This document shows positions 35,587 to 45,790 of a DNA stretch of 64,000 nt, in pieces; position 1 is the stretch's first letter; each line of letters opens with the position of its first letter. Source of the DNA: Helicoverpa zea. Taxonomy: Eukaryota > Arthropoda > Insecta > Lepidoptera > Noctuidae. The notes beneath the pieces are model-generated. The model did no database searches and was not told where the DNA came from. It saw only the letters and a program-made list of their open reading frames with translations. Location of the stretch: NCBI RefSeq assembly GCF_022581195.2, contig NC_061463.1, positions 2,418,001-2,482,000 of the forward strand. The letters run 5' to 3'. The position numbers and the translations under genes are program-made.

Positions 35587-35609
35587 CCTGCTGTCTTGTA
35601 TGGATCAGA

Positions 35610-37386
35610 GTGCTGGCCACGAAGGAGAAAAGACTAGCGGAGATGCCCTAACGCAGGTAGGTCACGCGCCTTCAGGTAGGTCAAATACGTCACGACTACG
35701 TCACGGCAGGCGTGGCTGGACACCGCCCATATACCGTCCTTTACATCAAACTGACATCTTGTCATGGTTGTATTTTTACCACAATTTCAACAGATTTTAT
35801 TTGTTACTCGATTAAAACGAAGAAATGCGCTACCATTAGTTGTAGAAATTGCTCAGGATCCAAACTCAAACATACCATAGGATAACATTTCACGTGTAAG
35901 TAATATTTTAACTTTAAAACATTTTTTTGCTAGAGACATCTGTCGTCGAATAGCTGCATTTCTAGAACCTCTAAGTGAATTTGTATTATTTTCGTATCAA
36001 TCTTGTATCAATGTATATTATTGGTACCAATTTTTGCCTTAAAAAGCAGCTTCATTTTTCCTTGCATCCTACAAGTTTTTTTATAGATTATTTACAAACC
36101 AAAACATATGACATATTATCATGAAAATTTAATATTATAAAAACACCATCTTTCGGTAAGTAGTCGACTTACGTATATTTGAAGTAAAATTGTGTTAATC
36201 AAGACAGAGAGACCCGTTACAAAATTAAGTGCTACCAGACATCGAAAATGCAATCACCCATTCTTAAAAAAGGTCTTATTAAAAAAGCTGCAATTATCTT
36301 AAAATTAATCATAACTCTAACTATGTAGATTTATTTATATTCATTACTAGCCGTTTTCCCGCGGTTTCACCCACGTACCGTGGGAGCTACTGCCCGTACC
36401 GGGATAAAATATAGCCTATGTTACTTGCAGATAATATAGCTTTCTAATGGTGAAAGAATTTTTAAAATCGGTCCAGTAGTTTTTGAGTTTATCCATCACA
36501 ACCAAACAAACAAACAAAGTTTTCCTCTTTATAATATTAGAATAGATCAGCAATGTTTTACATAGGTATATCTCTTGCCGTACATACTTTTTGAATGTAC
36601 CTTTACTCAGAGCAACATCCGACTCACATAAAGTCTGCTACTTATTTAGTGGATGCGCCGTTATGATACAGTTGTGAAAACTCTAATTTGATAAACACTG
36701 TCCCTATAATTTTAATTCCCATTTTTCTTGGTGAATTTCGTAATGTGGCAACATCGAAAATAACAACAGTCATCGCAGCACGGTTCTAGAACAAATAGAA
36801 CGAATTTTCGTGCTTGTGATGCCATAGTGGCTAGTAGACGAACTAACACAATGCCATAAGTTGATACTTAAATTACACCATGGGGGTATTTTAGACCCGT
36901 GGTGAATAAAAATGATTTTTCATCGAGTCTCCGTTTAATGGTTCCTAGATACCTATTTCATTTCTGGAGGAGTAAATAAATTGTTGTGGGGCAAGTTCTC
37001 TGCACAAAATAATACTTATATAACAATTAATTTTCTAACTTTTTTATCTCTCTCTTTTTCTTCGTTCATTTCAAATGAATGCTTCTTTAAACTTTCTAAT
37101 TGAATTACTATTTTAAAAGAATTATTAATTTTGAGTATTTACTTTACTTTTGAGTATGTCACTAGTGGTCGATGTTAGTTTAGGGTTAGATTTTAATCAT
37201 CCTATTCCACGCTAGATGGATTTACAAAAAATGGGTGGCTTCCCATAAAAGGCGTTTAAGGGTGTAGCACGGGTGGAGCCAGTAACGTTCCTCGTCCCCC
37301 GCTCACCCGAATTTTGGCGCGCTGCTTTGTTAGGAGATTTCTCGTTAGGGCATCTCCGCTAGTCTTTTCTCCTCCGTGGTGCTGGC
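35610..37386. mobile_element. 1,761-bp non-autonomous DNA transposon (hAT-like), copy 2, inserted in the LINE
   Basis: The element (35618-37378) has ends CACGAAGGAGAAAAGACTAG and the inverse of CACGGAGGAGAAAAGACTAG. The 8-bp duplication GTGCTGGC lies at 35610-35617 and 37379-37386. It is the reverse-complement twin of 9452-11212: same 1,761-bp length and identical in the parts compared. It carries no transposase. It entered the LINE only 26 LINE bases from the BEL/Pao insertion. Confidence 0.94.
36350..36545 (+). repeat. Dispersed 'cccgcggtttcaccc' repeat inside hAT-like copy 2
   Basis: It is the inverse of the copy at 10285-10485, moved together with its host transposon. The key part is 'cccgcggtttcacccacgta'. 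Confidence 0.65.
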
Positions 37387-37757
37387 CCACAAAAGCGACG
37401 AATGAAAGACAATTGCATGCGGCAGAGATGAGAATGTTAAGAGGTATGTGTGGAGTTACGCGAATGGATAGAGTGAGGAATGAGTATATAAGAGGAAGTT
37501 TGAAAGTGGCGCCGGTATCAGAAAAACTGCGTGGAAACCGGCTGTCGTGGTATGGGCATGTGATGCGGAGGAATGAGAGTCATGTTGTGAGGAAGGTGAT
37601 GAGTATGAACGTGGACGGATATAGTGGAAGAGGAAGACCAAAAAAACGATGGATGGATTGTGTGAAAGTAGATATGGTAAGAAATAATGTTACTTGTGAG
37701 ATGACGGGAGATAGAGGAGTATGGAAGAAGAAAACATGCTGCGCCGACCCCAAATGA
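37387..37757 (+). pseudogene. RTE-type LINE protein, C-terminal part after the insertions
   Basis: This piece continues the LINE frame in phase. It reads TKATNERQLHAAEMRMLRGM, then GNRLSWYGHVMRRNE, then GRGRPKKRWMDCVKVDM, and ends with a stop at 37755-37757. The 'RRMLRW/MRMLRGM ... GHVMRR ... GRPKKRW' C-terminal pattern is usual for RTE-like proteins. Its first bases (37387 on) follow the second copy of GTGCTGGC left by the hAT-like insertion. The 26-base piece 35592-35617 bridges to the N-terminal part and encodes VLYGSECW. Confidence 0.85.
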
Positions 37758-37797
37758 AATTGGGATAAGGGCAGGAGGATGATGATGGTCTATATTT

Positions 37798-38055
37798 ATC
37801 AATTTTGACAGGCCTACCTATAAAATGACGTGCAAATAAAACATCAACAGTTATAAAATCATAATGCTTCAATAACCAGTAATCCCGGGGTGACTTCTTT
37901 TCGGCTGTTTTCGCATTTTTTATTTCTTCTAATAATTGTTGATACCGTTGATCGTCAATAAATGTGCGATTTTTAGTACTTGCTGCGTGTCTTTTAATTC
38001 GCAATTGTGAACAAAACCTTTCTCTCATCTCAGATATTCGTTGATCGGCTGTCAT
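37798..38055 (-). pseudogene. N-terminal fragment of a Ginger/KRBA2-like integrase protein
   Basis: From an ATG at 38055 the minus strand reads MTADQRISEMRERF..., then QRYQQLLEEIKNAKTAEKK, then SPRDYWLLKHYDFITVD. The 'long helix then K-S-x-R-D-Y-x-x-L-x-x-Y-D' pattern is what I recall at the N-terminus of KRAB-A-domain-containing protein 2-like proteins in insects. The frame runs into the LINE junction at 37797. On the far side of the LINE (from 24286 downwards) it meets a stop near 24235, so the zinc finger and DDE integrase are missing. It cannot be catalytic. Family assignment is from memory of the pattern and is moderate. Confidence 0.55.
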
Positions 38056-38416
38056 TTTTAATGAAATAAATTCACTAACGAAAAGTAACAAAAGTATCGT
38101 AAGGATTACTCAATGAACTCATTACATGCTACGCGCGTCCTCCCGCCAGCGTCGCACGCAGCAGAATGAAATACAAGCAAGTAAGATATTTCGCTAGGTA
38201 CTCTAAACAAGTCGCAACACGATCCTGCCCGCACGATCCTTCCCTGCACTTGTCTTTTACATACATTACCGGCTGCGCCTTCGGTATTGTATACAATACC
38301 TAGGAAAAGTATAAAATAAATAATGTTTCATACATTACCTACACGTTTTAGGTATTCTATACATTGCCTAGGTATTGTATACAATACCGGATTATACAGA
38401 TTGCCGGTAACATATC

Positions 38417-40344
38417 TACATCAAAGAAATGCCATTAAAAATAGATACCTATTTATAGGAATATAGAATATCAAATCCAATAACGTGGAAATACATACGA
38501 CTGATGTTCAAATAGAAACGATATTTTCGATTCGTGTGACAATTTCAAACAAAGAACGTTCCGTAGCGTCTAAATATTAGAACATTCAACCGACCGGAGA
38601 AGCCGGTTTTGTGTTTTCCTATATGCCAGAAGTGTGATTATTGTATAGTCGTGTTCGTGCGCTATATTACGATGAGATAGAAAATGCGCAAATTTGTTCC
38701 GATCACTCGTACCCGCTCGTTAACAGTCAGATCTTTTCGTATAAAGATTTGTGTTCGTGGCGGCTCCAGTTGTTTAAATTCTCTAAGCTCTAAATTGAAT
38801 AGTTCGTTGAATCGGACAACGAAATATAAAGTGCGTGGAAAAGAGATTTATATCGCTCCGTTCCACGGTTTGACAATTCTTTCGTGAAAGCAATCGTAGT
38901 GGGCGTGTTTTTAAATGGTTAATTGACCGGGAAATTGGTAGACTTGTTTCAGTACGGTCAATGAAGGTTGATCTTTTGTGATCTCAGAGTACGTTTTCAT
39001 TTATTGAAGCTTATGTGGGAGTTTTTCATAGTTTTCGAGTAAAACAAAGGAAATGGGACGCGAGTACTTTTCGTAGGCAAGTTATAAAGTAGGAATGCTA
39101 TAAACCGTTGACGAAACTCAACCACGACAAATTTTAAAACTCCCCGGAGAAATTAAAAAGTTCACATACGTACTAAGATTTTCCACGTGCTAGTTTATTC
39201 AGCCTATTGAAATTTCCAAGAAAATGATAAATCAGAATTCAAACGAAAGACACAGGTCCACAGGACCCGAATATTGATAAGAGATACTTATCGGCTAACA
39301 GTAGCCATCCTTTATCTGTCCTGTAGCCAAGATTAGATTCTTCTACCAATGGTCCGTGGTACAATCTTGTCAGCGGAACCAACGTGAGTAGGGTCAAGAC
39401 GCAATGGAGACGGATTAACGTAATTCCTATGACAGACCCTTCGCGTAGATATCAGGGGCTCGATTCTACTAATTTTACTCAAGCAACATACGATTGATAT
39501 CCAACTGAGACCCAATCACGACTCAATTGCGATAGGAGCGTATGTGGCTTTACGCTATATTTTCTTTGAAATAAATTGCTATTATTTTCTGTGATTCAAT
39601 AATGAATCATATTGTCTCCAAATGATTTACGATTACAATATGATTGTAGAGCAGACTACCCTATAGACTAATGGCAGACCAATATCAAACCAATAACATG
39701 TCATTGGAATACGATTGGTCTTATATTAGTAGCGGAATGCCCTATAAAGTTAAAACTATTGCGATTACATTGCTATCCAAAGTCAAAGTCAAAGTTAAAA
39801 CGTTTATTGAAAGTAGGCTAGTTTTTAGCACTTTTTCACGTCAAACTTACAAAAGGACAGCACCCCCAAAACGCCCCCCTTTCACCACTTTCTAGTCTTA
39901 TGGCTTTGAAGAAGAAGTGGTGAAGAACAAACTTCCCAGCAACACAGCTGTCTGTTACAATTTAATTACAACTTATACAATTTAATATATGTAGTTTCAA
40001 ATTACATTCACAAAAAAAATAATAAAAAACACTTTTTGTCCACTTCAGAGCTGCCATCTGCCTCTGATCAACTTATCAGAATCGGGACCCAGGAGACAGG
40101 AGATTCGAGGTGAATGCCCTTTGAGGTGGGCAGCAGCCTTTGTAAGATATCACTGTCATCTTTTTGCTGGAAACGTTAATTAATTGAGCTTTGATGATTT
40201 TGAAGAGGATTCTTTTGATTATTTTTTTCATGGGTAAGCTGATTTTGAATTTAGTGTCGGTCTAAGTCATGAATGTAAGTAGAAAGTAGTGGCTTACATT
40301 TCTAGCTAATCGAGCTCTTAATCAGGAAGATATACTTAATATAT
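38417..40344. other. Intergenic stretch with low-information repeats only
   Basis: At about 39775-39805 a 'gtcaaagtcaaagtcaaagt' run, followed by a roughly 150-bp AT-poor block ('ggacagcacccccaaaacgc'), looks like the tail of an old retroposon. No gene-like frame is supported (38684-38887 and 39671-39895 have no motif). Confidence 0.4.
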
Positions 40345-40518
40345 TAGTTGTTTTTTTTTCGGTTTCATCCGCCTACCGCGGGAACTGCTACCCGTAAAAT
40401 ATAGCCTGTGTTACTCGAGAAGAGTGTTGTTTTTCAACAGTGAAAGAATTATTTAAATCGGTTCAGTAGTTTCGGAGCTATTAGGGTACAAACAAACAAC
40501 TTTATTATATTAGTATGG
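40345..40518 (+). repeat. Dispersed 'cccgcggtttcaccc'-family repeat
   Basis: A diverged copy with 'ggtttcatccgcctaccgcg', 'aaaatatagcctgtgttact' and 'aaatcggttcagtagtttcg'. Confidence 0.65.
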
Positions 40519-41389
40519 ATAACGGTTGGGTATCATCTAACTAGACTGCTTTTTGTTGCGCCCGCTTATCTTTTCTTTAAAATATCCTCAACGCTGCTAT
40601 TCATTAAACGGGAAAGCCTTGAAGTGAATGTTTTATAAATATTGGTCAATTTGTTTCGTATTGTTTGTTTGAAAGTGAATTAATTACAAAATATGGTAAT
40701 TATGACGGAGCTGACTGAAACTTTTGATGGCTGTTTGTTGGAACTCGTTTCTAGGTACAAGTGATTAAAGTGCAATTATCGCGTAAAACATTTGCATTTT
40801 GTTTTTGAGTTTTATACTGTTTGTTTTCGTGAAGATTGGACTTATTATGTTCTCTAATTAGGATTTTTTGAGGACTAGTTTGCTTCTAGCTGAAAAAAAT
40901 ATTAAGATAAAAACCAGCTTCCAAAATCCTAAAAAGGTATTCATTCATGTAGGAATGTATTTTGCCGAATTGGTGATCATTTTTACTATACTAAGCTGCT
41001 TTTTTTATTTTAGACTAAAACAATAAGCACACTTAACAGAACATACAACAACTTAAAAAGTTAAAGTGTAGAATATTTTGCATAATTATACCATACTTAG
41101 TTGACTTAATTTGTGGCATGAATCTGTGCACAACGTTGTTTGGTACACTTGCTGGCTGAAACTGTGTGCTAATCAATTAGTCCGTTGCGCCAATAGGCTT
41201 ATGTCGAGTAAGCGAAGTGGAATCATTGGCAGGAAACATTAATAAGGCGGTTTAGAACTAACTACTAACACGATTTCCAGCCTCAATTATGAAAGTTTAA
41301 GTATACCCCTAAATAAATTAAAATAGCATACATTTTTTATCCTTAGTCATATTAAGTACGATGTCAAATTTTTCAGAGGACACTTCTCT
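40519..41389. other. Intergenic stretch with no recognised feature
   Basis: It is AT-rich. No frame of note, known repeat or inverted repeat was found. Confidence 0.45.
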
Positions 41390-41685
41390 AGGGCTGCGGG
41401 ATTGTTCGGCAGAGATACCGGCGGCCTTAGTACATAAAGTGTTTAACAAGAAACATTGTGGGTCTTACAGCTAGTTTCTTCATCAAAAGTAAAAGCCAAA
41501 GTAATGTCATAAAGTAAAAGTAACGATCAAATTCGTTTTTTCAAGCCTAAAAAAACGAATAGATAAAACTGGGAAAAACGAATTTGACCGTTACTTTTAC
41601 TTTATGACATTACTTTGAGAAACTGGCTGTAAGTCAGTAAGATTCTGACACTCCGTCACACTGAACAAAGAACGGGGATTTCTGA
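41390..41685 (+). mobile_element. Diverged poly(A) retroposon fragment split by a MITE
   Basis: The left part 'gggctgcgggattgttcggc..gcggccttagtacataa' and right part 'gtcagtaagattctgacact' match the retroposon at 9213-9362. Between them lies the palindromic element at 41468-41629. Confidence 0.65.
41466..41631. mobile_element. Palindromic MITE (162 bp), TA target site
   Basis: The element (41468-41629) has ends CAGCTAGTTTCTTC and the inverse of CAGCCAGTTTCTC. Inner arms pair over 'aaagtaatgtcataaagtaa..' and its inverse. TA lies at 41466-41467 and 41630-41631, fitting a Tc1/mariner-type MITE. It is inserted in the retroposon fragment. Confidence 0.75.
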
Positions 41686-42009
41686 CAATTAAAAAACTAT
41701 AGAAAGGTCGTCCATATACACTGCTAAACTCTTTAAAACATTATTACGTTCTTTATTCAAAAATTCGTATCCAGAACTAGGTACGTCAAAATATTTTTTT
41801 CTCATAACTCGCAACTACAAAGGTTGTATCACTTTTGCCCTTATTTCGCAACCCCTTATATTCTGACCTGAATACAGCTCATTTGCTTGTCAGCTAATTA
41901 AAAGGATTTTCCATGGAACGTTCTAGTTACCCAATTACTGGTCTTGCGTCATTTGGCTTATTATCTTGTTATGTGTAGCATATCTATATGTGTCATGCCA
42001 GTACTTTCT
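41686..42009. other. Intergenic stretch with no recognised feature
   Basis: No gene, repeat or notable structure was seen. Confidence 0.4.
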
Positions 42010-42232
42010 CTATGTTAGCCGTTTGTCGCGGTTTTACTCGTGTCCCGGGATAACTTCTTACCGCACTTGGTTAAATTATGGCATTTGCGTATGCCATGAT
42101 ACGTATGCAGTGATAGCGTAACTTCCCAAGAGTGAAATATTTTCATTAATCGGTTTAGTAGGTTTGGGGCCAATTCAATGGAAATAAACAAAAATATACG
42201 TAGGTACCTAATCCTCTTTATAATATTTTCTG
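42010..42232 (+). repeat. Dispersed 'cccgcggtttcaccc'-family repeat, degraded
   Basis: The parts 'gccgtttgtcgcggttttac', 'gtcccgggataacttcttac' and 'taatcggtttagtaggtttg' align with better copies at 36350 and 45585. The copy is interrupted by unrelated sequence. Confidence 0.5.
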
Positions 42233-44103
42233 ATAGAAATAGTTTAGGTACACCGATATGTTTTGGATTATAGTAGAACTTGCAACGTTTTGGAACCTAA
42301 TCACAAAGTTTGGGCGTTTTATGATATGCCTAGCAATTTCACGATGTGGCTAATTTTACGATCGGACGAAACATATGCCCAAGTAATCAAGTCGGACTCG
42401 TGGACAAAAGTAATTCGTGGTTATATACACACATACACAAAGGTTGATAAACAAATTACTATATCATAGAGGATAAACATAGGTAGGTATAGCTTGTCTG
42501 AGCTGAATGTGCCTAACTATCGCATTATAAGTTATCATCAAAATAAATATTTTGACTCCGAAGTTGGTCACTACACTAGTCACCTTATAATTGTCGAAAT
42601 ATACGAACGAAAGGCACAGCTTTACTCCCCTAAAGTTAGCTTTGCACTTTCTTTATAGTACTTACTAGTAGCCGCAACTCCAGACCGGCAAAGTTATTTG
42701 ACAAGACGTAGGTAATCACAGTTACAATATCGCTTAGTTAAAGCTTCGGAATAAGGAAGTTGGTAAACTTGGACGCTTTATTTCTTCAGCTCGAAAATTG
42801 TTTTGCGTCGGAACTTGGTAGAATTTGCATCGTATTAGGCAGCTTTAAGCTGGTGTTAGACATGTTTTTGTAAGGTATGTCTTGTCTTGAGCCTTTGTTT
42901 GTTATGAAAACGTTTTTGTTTTCGAAGGCGATCAGGTGTAGAGGATTTAATTAGTACACAAGTGTTTACGCAATTATGTAGGTACACTTTCTATTCCTTC
43001 ACGCTCATAGTTACCTAGATAGGACAGATAATCTGACATGAAGAGTAGCAGGACTGACAGTTTTGGGTGCAGTTAGAGTCGCGTTAAGTCAAATATGTAA
43101 TTGAACAACAACAATTACCTAACCTACAAATCCCTCAAAATTAAAAACAAAAAAGTTAATCAAAATCACAATTACCAAAACAACAAGTCACATAATAGCC
43201 ACCGCTTAGATTTAATTTCTACAAAGAACTTTATCATTAGTTCTGAGGCACTAGTGTTTAATTAAGCTAAAAGCTTTTAGTTTCCCTAAAAGAAGGCACA
43301 TTAATTAGATTGGCAACACATTTTCATGAGCGGGCGATAAGTTTTTTTCGCTGGCAAGCCCCACAGTTCTATTAACAATTTGTTAGGTGAGGTAATTAAT
43401 GGGCACAATAGCGTTTTATTAAGTGCCTTTGACTCAATTTGTTGCTGAAATTAAATTGTGATCGGGGGCGGAAATTAGAATGAACGGCGTCATAAAATCA
43501 GCAATGAAACATTGTTTAAACTAGGAAGGTAATTACTTTGTATACCTGTGCATGTTCTTTGAGGTTTGGTCGTAGCTGCAGACTTTTAGTCGGCCGATGG
43601 TTTGTTTTGGGTTCATAAATCAGTATTTAACCGGTTGATACCAGTGACCAGCTGAAAACATTGTTAGGAATCAGGATTTATTTTTCTTATCATTTTAATT
43701 AGTTTATTATTTCCATTGCACGAGTCTTGCATGGCAACCATTGAAATCTACGAAGCAATTCGCTTTTAACCATATCTAACCACACAAACATTAACTTTAT
43801 TAATTTTATGAAATCACAAATAGAAAAGTGGTTTTGCAATCAAAACTTTTGAAACGTCATCTAAAGGTTTAATTACTTCTTTCTATTGATTTTGTAATTA
43901 ATTGCTATTGAATATGTGATTTGCAATAACGATTTGTGTTCAATATTGAATCTGAAGGAAACTTGCTTTAGAATTCTAATGAATGTTTTATTTTGTCAAA
44001 TAAATGGTAATTAGATTGAGTTTTCTTTACTAAGACCAATAGGAAAGAAAAATTACTTGGTTTTGGTTGAGAAATTCGATAGAAAGTTGAAGTGATAGGA
44101 TTC
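42233..44103. other. Intergenic stretch with no recognised feature
   Basis: It is AT-rich. The frame at 42263-42469 has no motif. No repeats were identified. Confidence 0.45.
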
Positions 44104-44367
44104 TATAGTTCGGCCGTTCAGAGAATGCGTTCCTGACACATCGCGATTGAACTGACGACGTAACTTTGTAATGGCGTTGCAGTTACGATAAAAATTTTTT
44201 GCTGATTGTTTACCGTTTTAACAATTGATGAAATAAATTTAAAACAACATTATTATATCAATAATCAATGAATGTTATAATTTTGGTCCAAACTGAGTGT
44301 CAAATAACTTGGTCAAATAACTAACTGACAGGTGTCAGGAACGCATTCTCTGAACGGCCGAACTATA
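44104..44367. mobile_element. Palindromic MITE, copy A (264 bp)
   Basis: Both ends read TATAGTTCGGCCGTTCAGAG in inverted orientation, continuing 'aatgcgttcctgacac'. TATA at the edges fits a TA target site of a Tc1/mariner-type enzyme. The centre matches copy B at 44652-44882 in the opposite direction. Confidence 0.8.
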
Positions 44368-44651
44368 ATTGATTACACAAGTTAAGCTAATGAAATTACA
44401 TTATGAGATTATCAAAAGAAGATCGTCATCAACCTTTTGTATCAACATTGTAGTAATAAAATTTCGTAAGACTCATCATCTCCCGAGCCTTTTCCCGAGT
44501 CTTTTAAAATTTCGTAAGATTCGAACTGTGATAAAATTGATAAAAGACATACGTAATTTCTCTAACAAAAGAAGTGAGAAAAGAAAACAAAGTATCCAAA
44601 AAACGTGCATTTTCATTCAATGTTCAACAAACCATTCAGTATATTACGTAC

Positions 44652-44882
44652 TATAGTTCGGCCATTCAGAGAATGCGTTCCTGACACGTCGCGATTGAAC
44701 TGACGACGTAACTACATTCATTGATTATTGATATAATAATGTTGTTTTAATGCTCCTCAATTGTTAAAACGGTAAACAACCAGCAAAAATATTTTTATCG
44801 TAACTGCAACGCCATTGCAAAGTTACGTCGTCAGTTCAATCGCGACGTGTCAGGAACGCATTCTCTGAATGGCCGAACTATA
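44652..44882. mobile_element. Palindromic MITE, copy B (231 bp), near-perfect arms
   Basis: The ends TATAGTTCGGCCATTCAGAG are inverted and pair without mismatch over about 60 bases. It lies only 284 bp from copy A, so the two could fold against each other as well as internally. Confidence 0.82.
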
Positions 44883-45584
44883 CCCAACATGTTTTCAGTA
44901 GTAGAGTAAGTCTCATGTTTTCCCAAAACCGATAATTGGAGCGCTCCAGTTTTTTATGCGTTATTTGGGACATGAAAACATGTAGATTGAATCAGTTTGC
45001 CATCGTTGCATGCAAATTGTTATGTTTGCGCTGGTGGAACGTGATAAGCTGGCTTCCACTCTTCGTTGTGACTCTAAACCCCTTATTGCGATGCTGCGTG
45101 GCTTTCTAGAGCATTTCCACGTTCGTTCAGCGAGAGCTGCATTTTGATTTTGTGTAGAAAAATGTATTAGAAAAGCTTATGTTGTTTTGTTAATGCATTT
45201 TATTTGTTAGGTATCGTATTTATCGATAGCAATTATTGAGAAACCTTGCTACGACGAAACCAATTTCATGATTTTTATGGGAATGCTCGGAATTTAGTTG
45301 CGAAATTTTACGAGAACTGTTTAACATCTGCTTAGTTTTTATATGGCTTGATCAGGTATACGAGTATGTACGTAACATATTATATTTCATACAGCAATCA
45401 TAAAAACGTGTATCAATTAATTAATTTCAATTAGCAACACCGTCAAAAGGTCATAGTTCAACATCATGGCAACTGAATTTAACGAATAAAATGCCAAACC
45501 ACAAATATTCTGTTTTCTCATAAAGTAAATTTTCTCATAAATACTTCTGTGAAATAAAAGGTTTTATTCATTTATTAACAGACT
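44883..45584. other. Intergenic stretch with no recognised feature
   Basis: No gene or repeat was recognised. Confidence 0.4.
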
Positions 45585-45790
45585 AGCCGATTTCCCGCGG
45601 TTTCACCCGCGTTTCTTCAAACCAGCACCGCCTGTAGCGGGATAAAATAAAGCCTATATTACTCGGGAAGCGTGTAGCTTTCCAATTGTGAAAGATTTTT
45701 TCAAATCGATGCAGCAGTTTCGGAGCCTTTTGGGTAAAAACAAACAAACAAAAAATATGTTTCTTTTTTATTATATTCGTATAGAAAATT
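45585..45790 (+). repeat. Dispersed 'cccgcggtttcaccc' repeat, well preserved
   Basis: It starts 'ctagccgatttcccgcggtt' and holds 'gcgggataaaataaagccta' and 'cagcagtttcggagcctttt', ending in an AT-rich 'ttattatattcgtataga'. Confidence 0.7.

Larger units (their letters stand above)
27110..35591 (+). mobile_element. Complete BEL/Pao LTR retrotransposon with envelope-like region
   Basis: Two 242-bp LTRs (27115-27356 and 35345-35586) begin TGTACGG and end CCGTACA. They are indistinguishable by eye. The 5-bp duplication CCTGC flanks the 8,472-bp element (27110-27114 and 35587-35591), the usual size for BEL/Pao. A primer-site-like stretch follows the left LTR. One frame of 2,486 codons fills the interior. 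Matching LTRs and an open frame mean a very recent insertion. It sits inside the reverse transcriptase gene of the RTE LINE in the same orientation. Confidence 0.95.
24275..37797 (+). mobile_element. Full-length RTE-type LINE, interrupted by a BEL/Pao element and a hAT-like element
   Basis: The LINE spans 24287-37785 between two copies of TGGTCTATATTT (24275-24286 and 37786-37797). Subtracting the two inner insertions leaves 3,253 bp in three pieces: 24287-27114, 35592-35617 and 37387-37785. That is the usual full length for RTE elements. The 5' end 'gacggtcccggatcagaata' precedes a roughly 200-base leader, and the 3' end is a short untranslated region finishing in GATGATGA, typical of RTE. 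The open frame spans all three pieces without a stop. Confidence 0.92.
24071..38416 (-). mobile_element. Non-autonomous Ginger-like DNA transposon, split by later insertions
   Basis: Ends read TGTTACCGGCAATCTGTATA (from 24075) and its inverse (to 38412), with TATC duplicated at 24071-24074 and 38413-38416. The 'TGT' terminus and 4-bp duplication fit Ginger elements. The long subterminal repeats are built from short palindromic modules such as GTATACAATACC. Removing the LINE inside (24287-37785 and one duplication copy) leaves 212 + 615 = 827 bp. The remaining coding part, at 37798-38055, resembles the N-terminus of KRAB-A-domain-containing protein 2-like (Ginger integrase-derived) proteins. 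The integrase core is absent, so the element was already non-autonomous when the LINE hit it. Confidence 0.82.
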
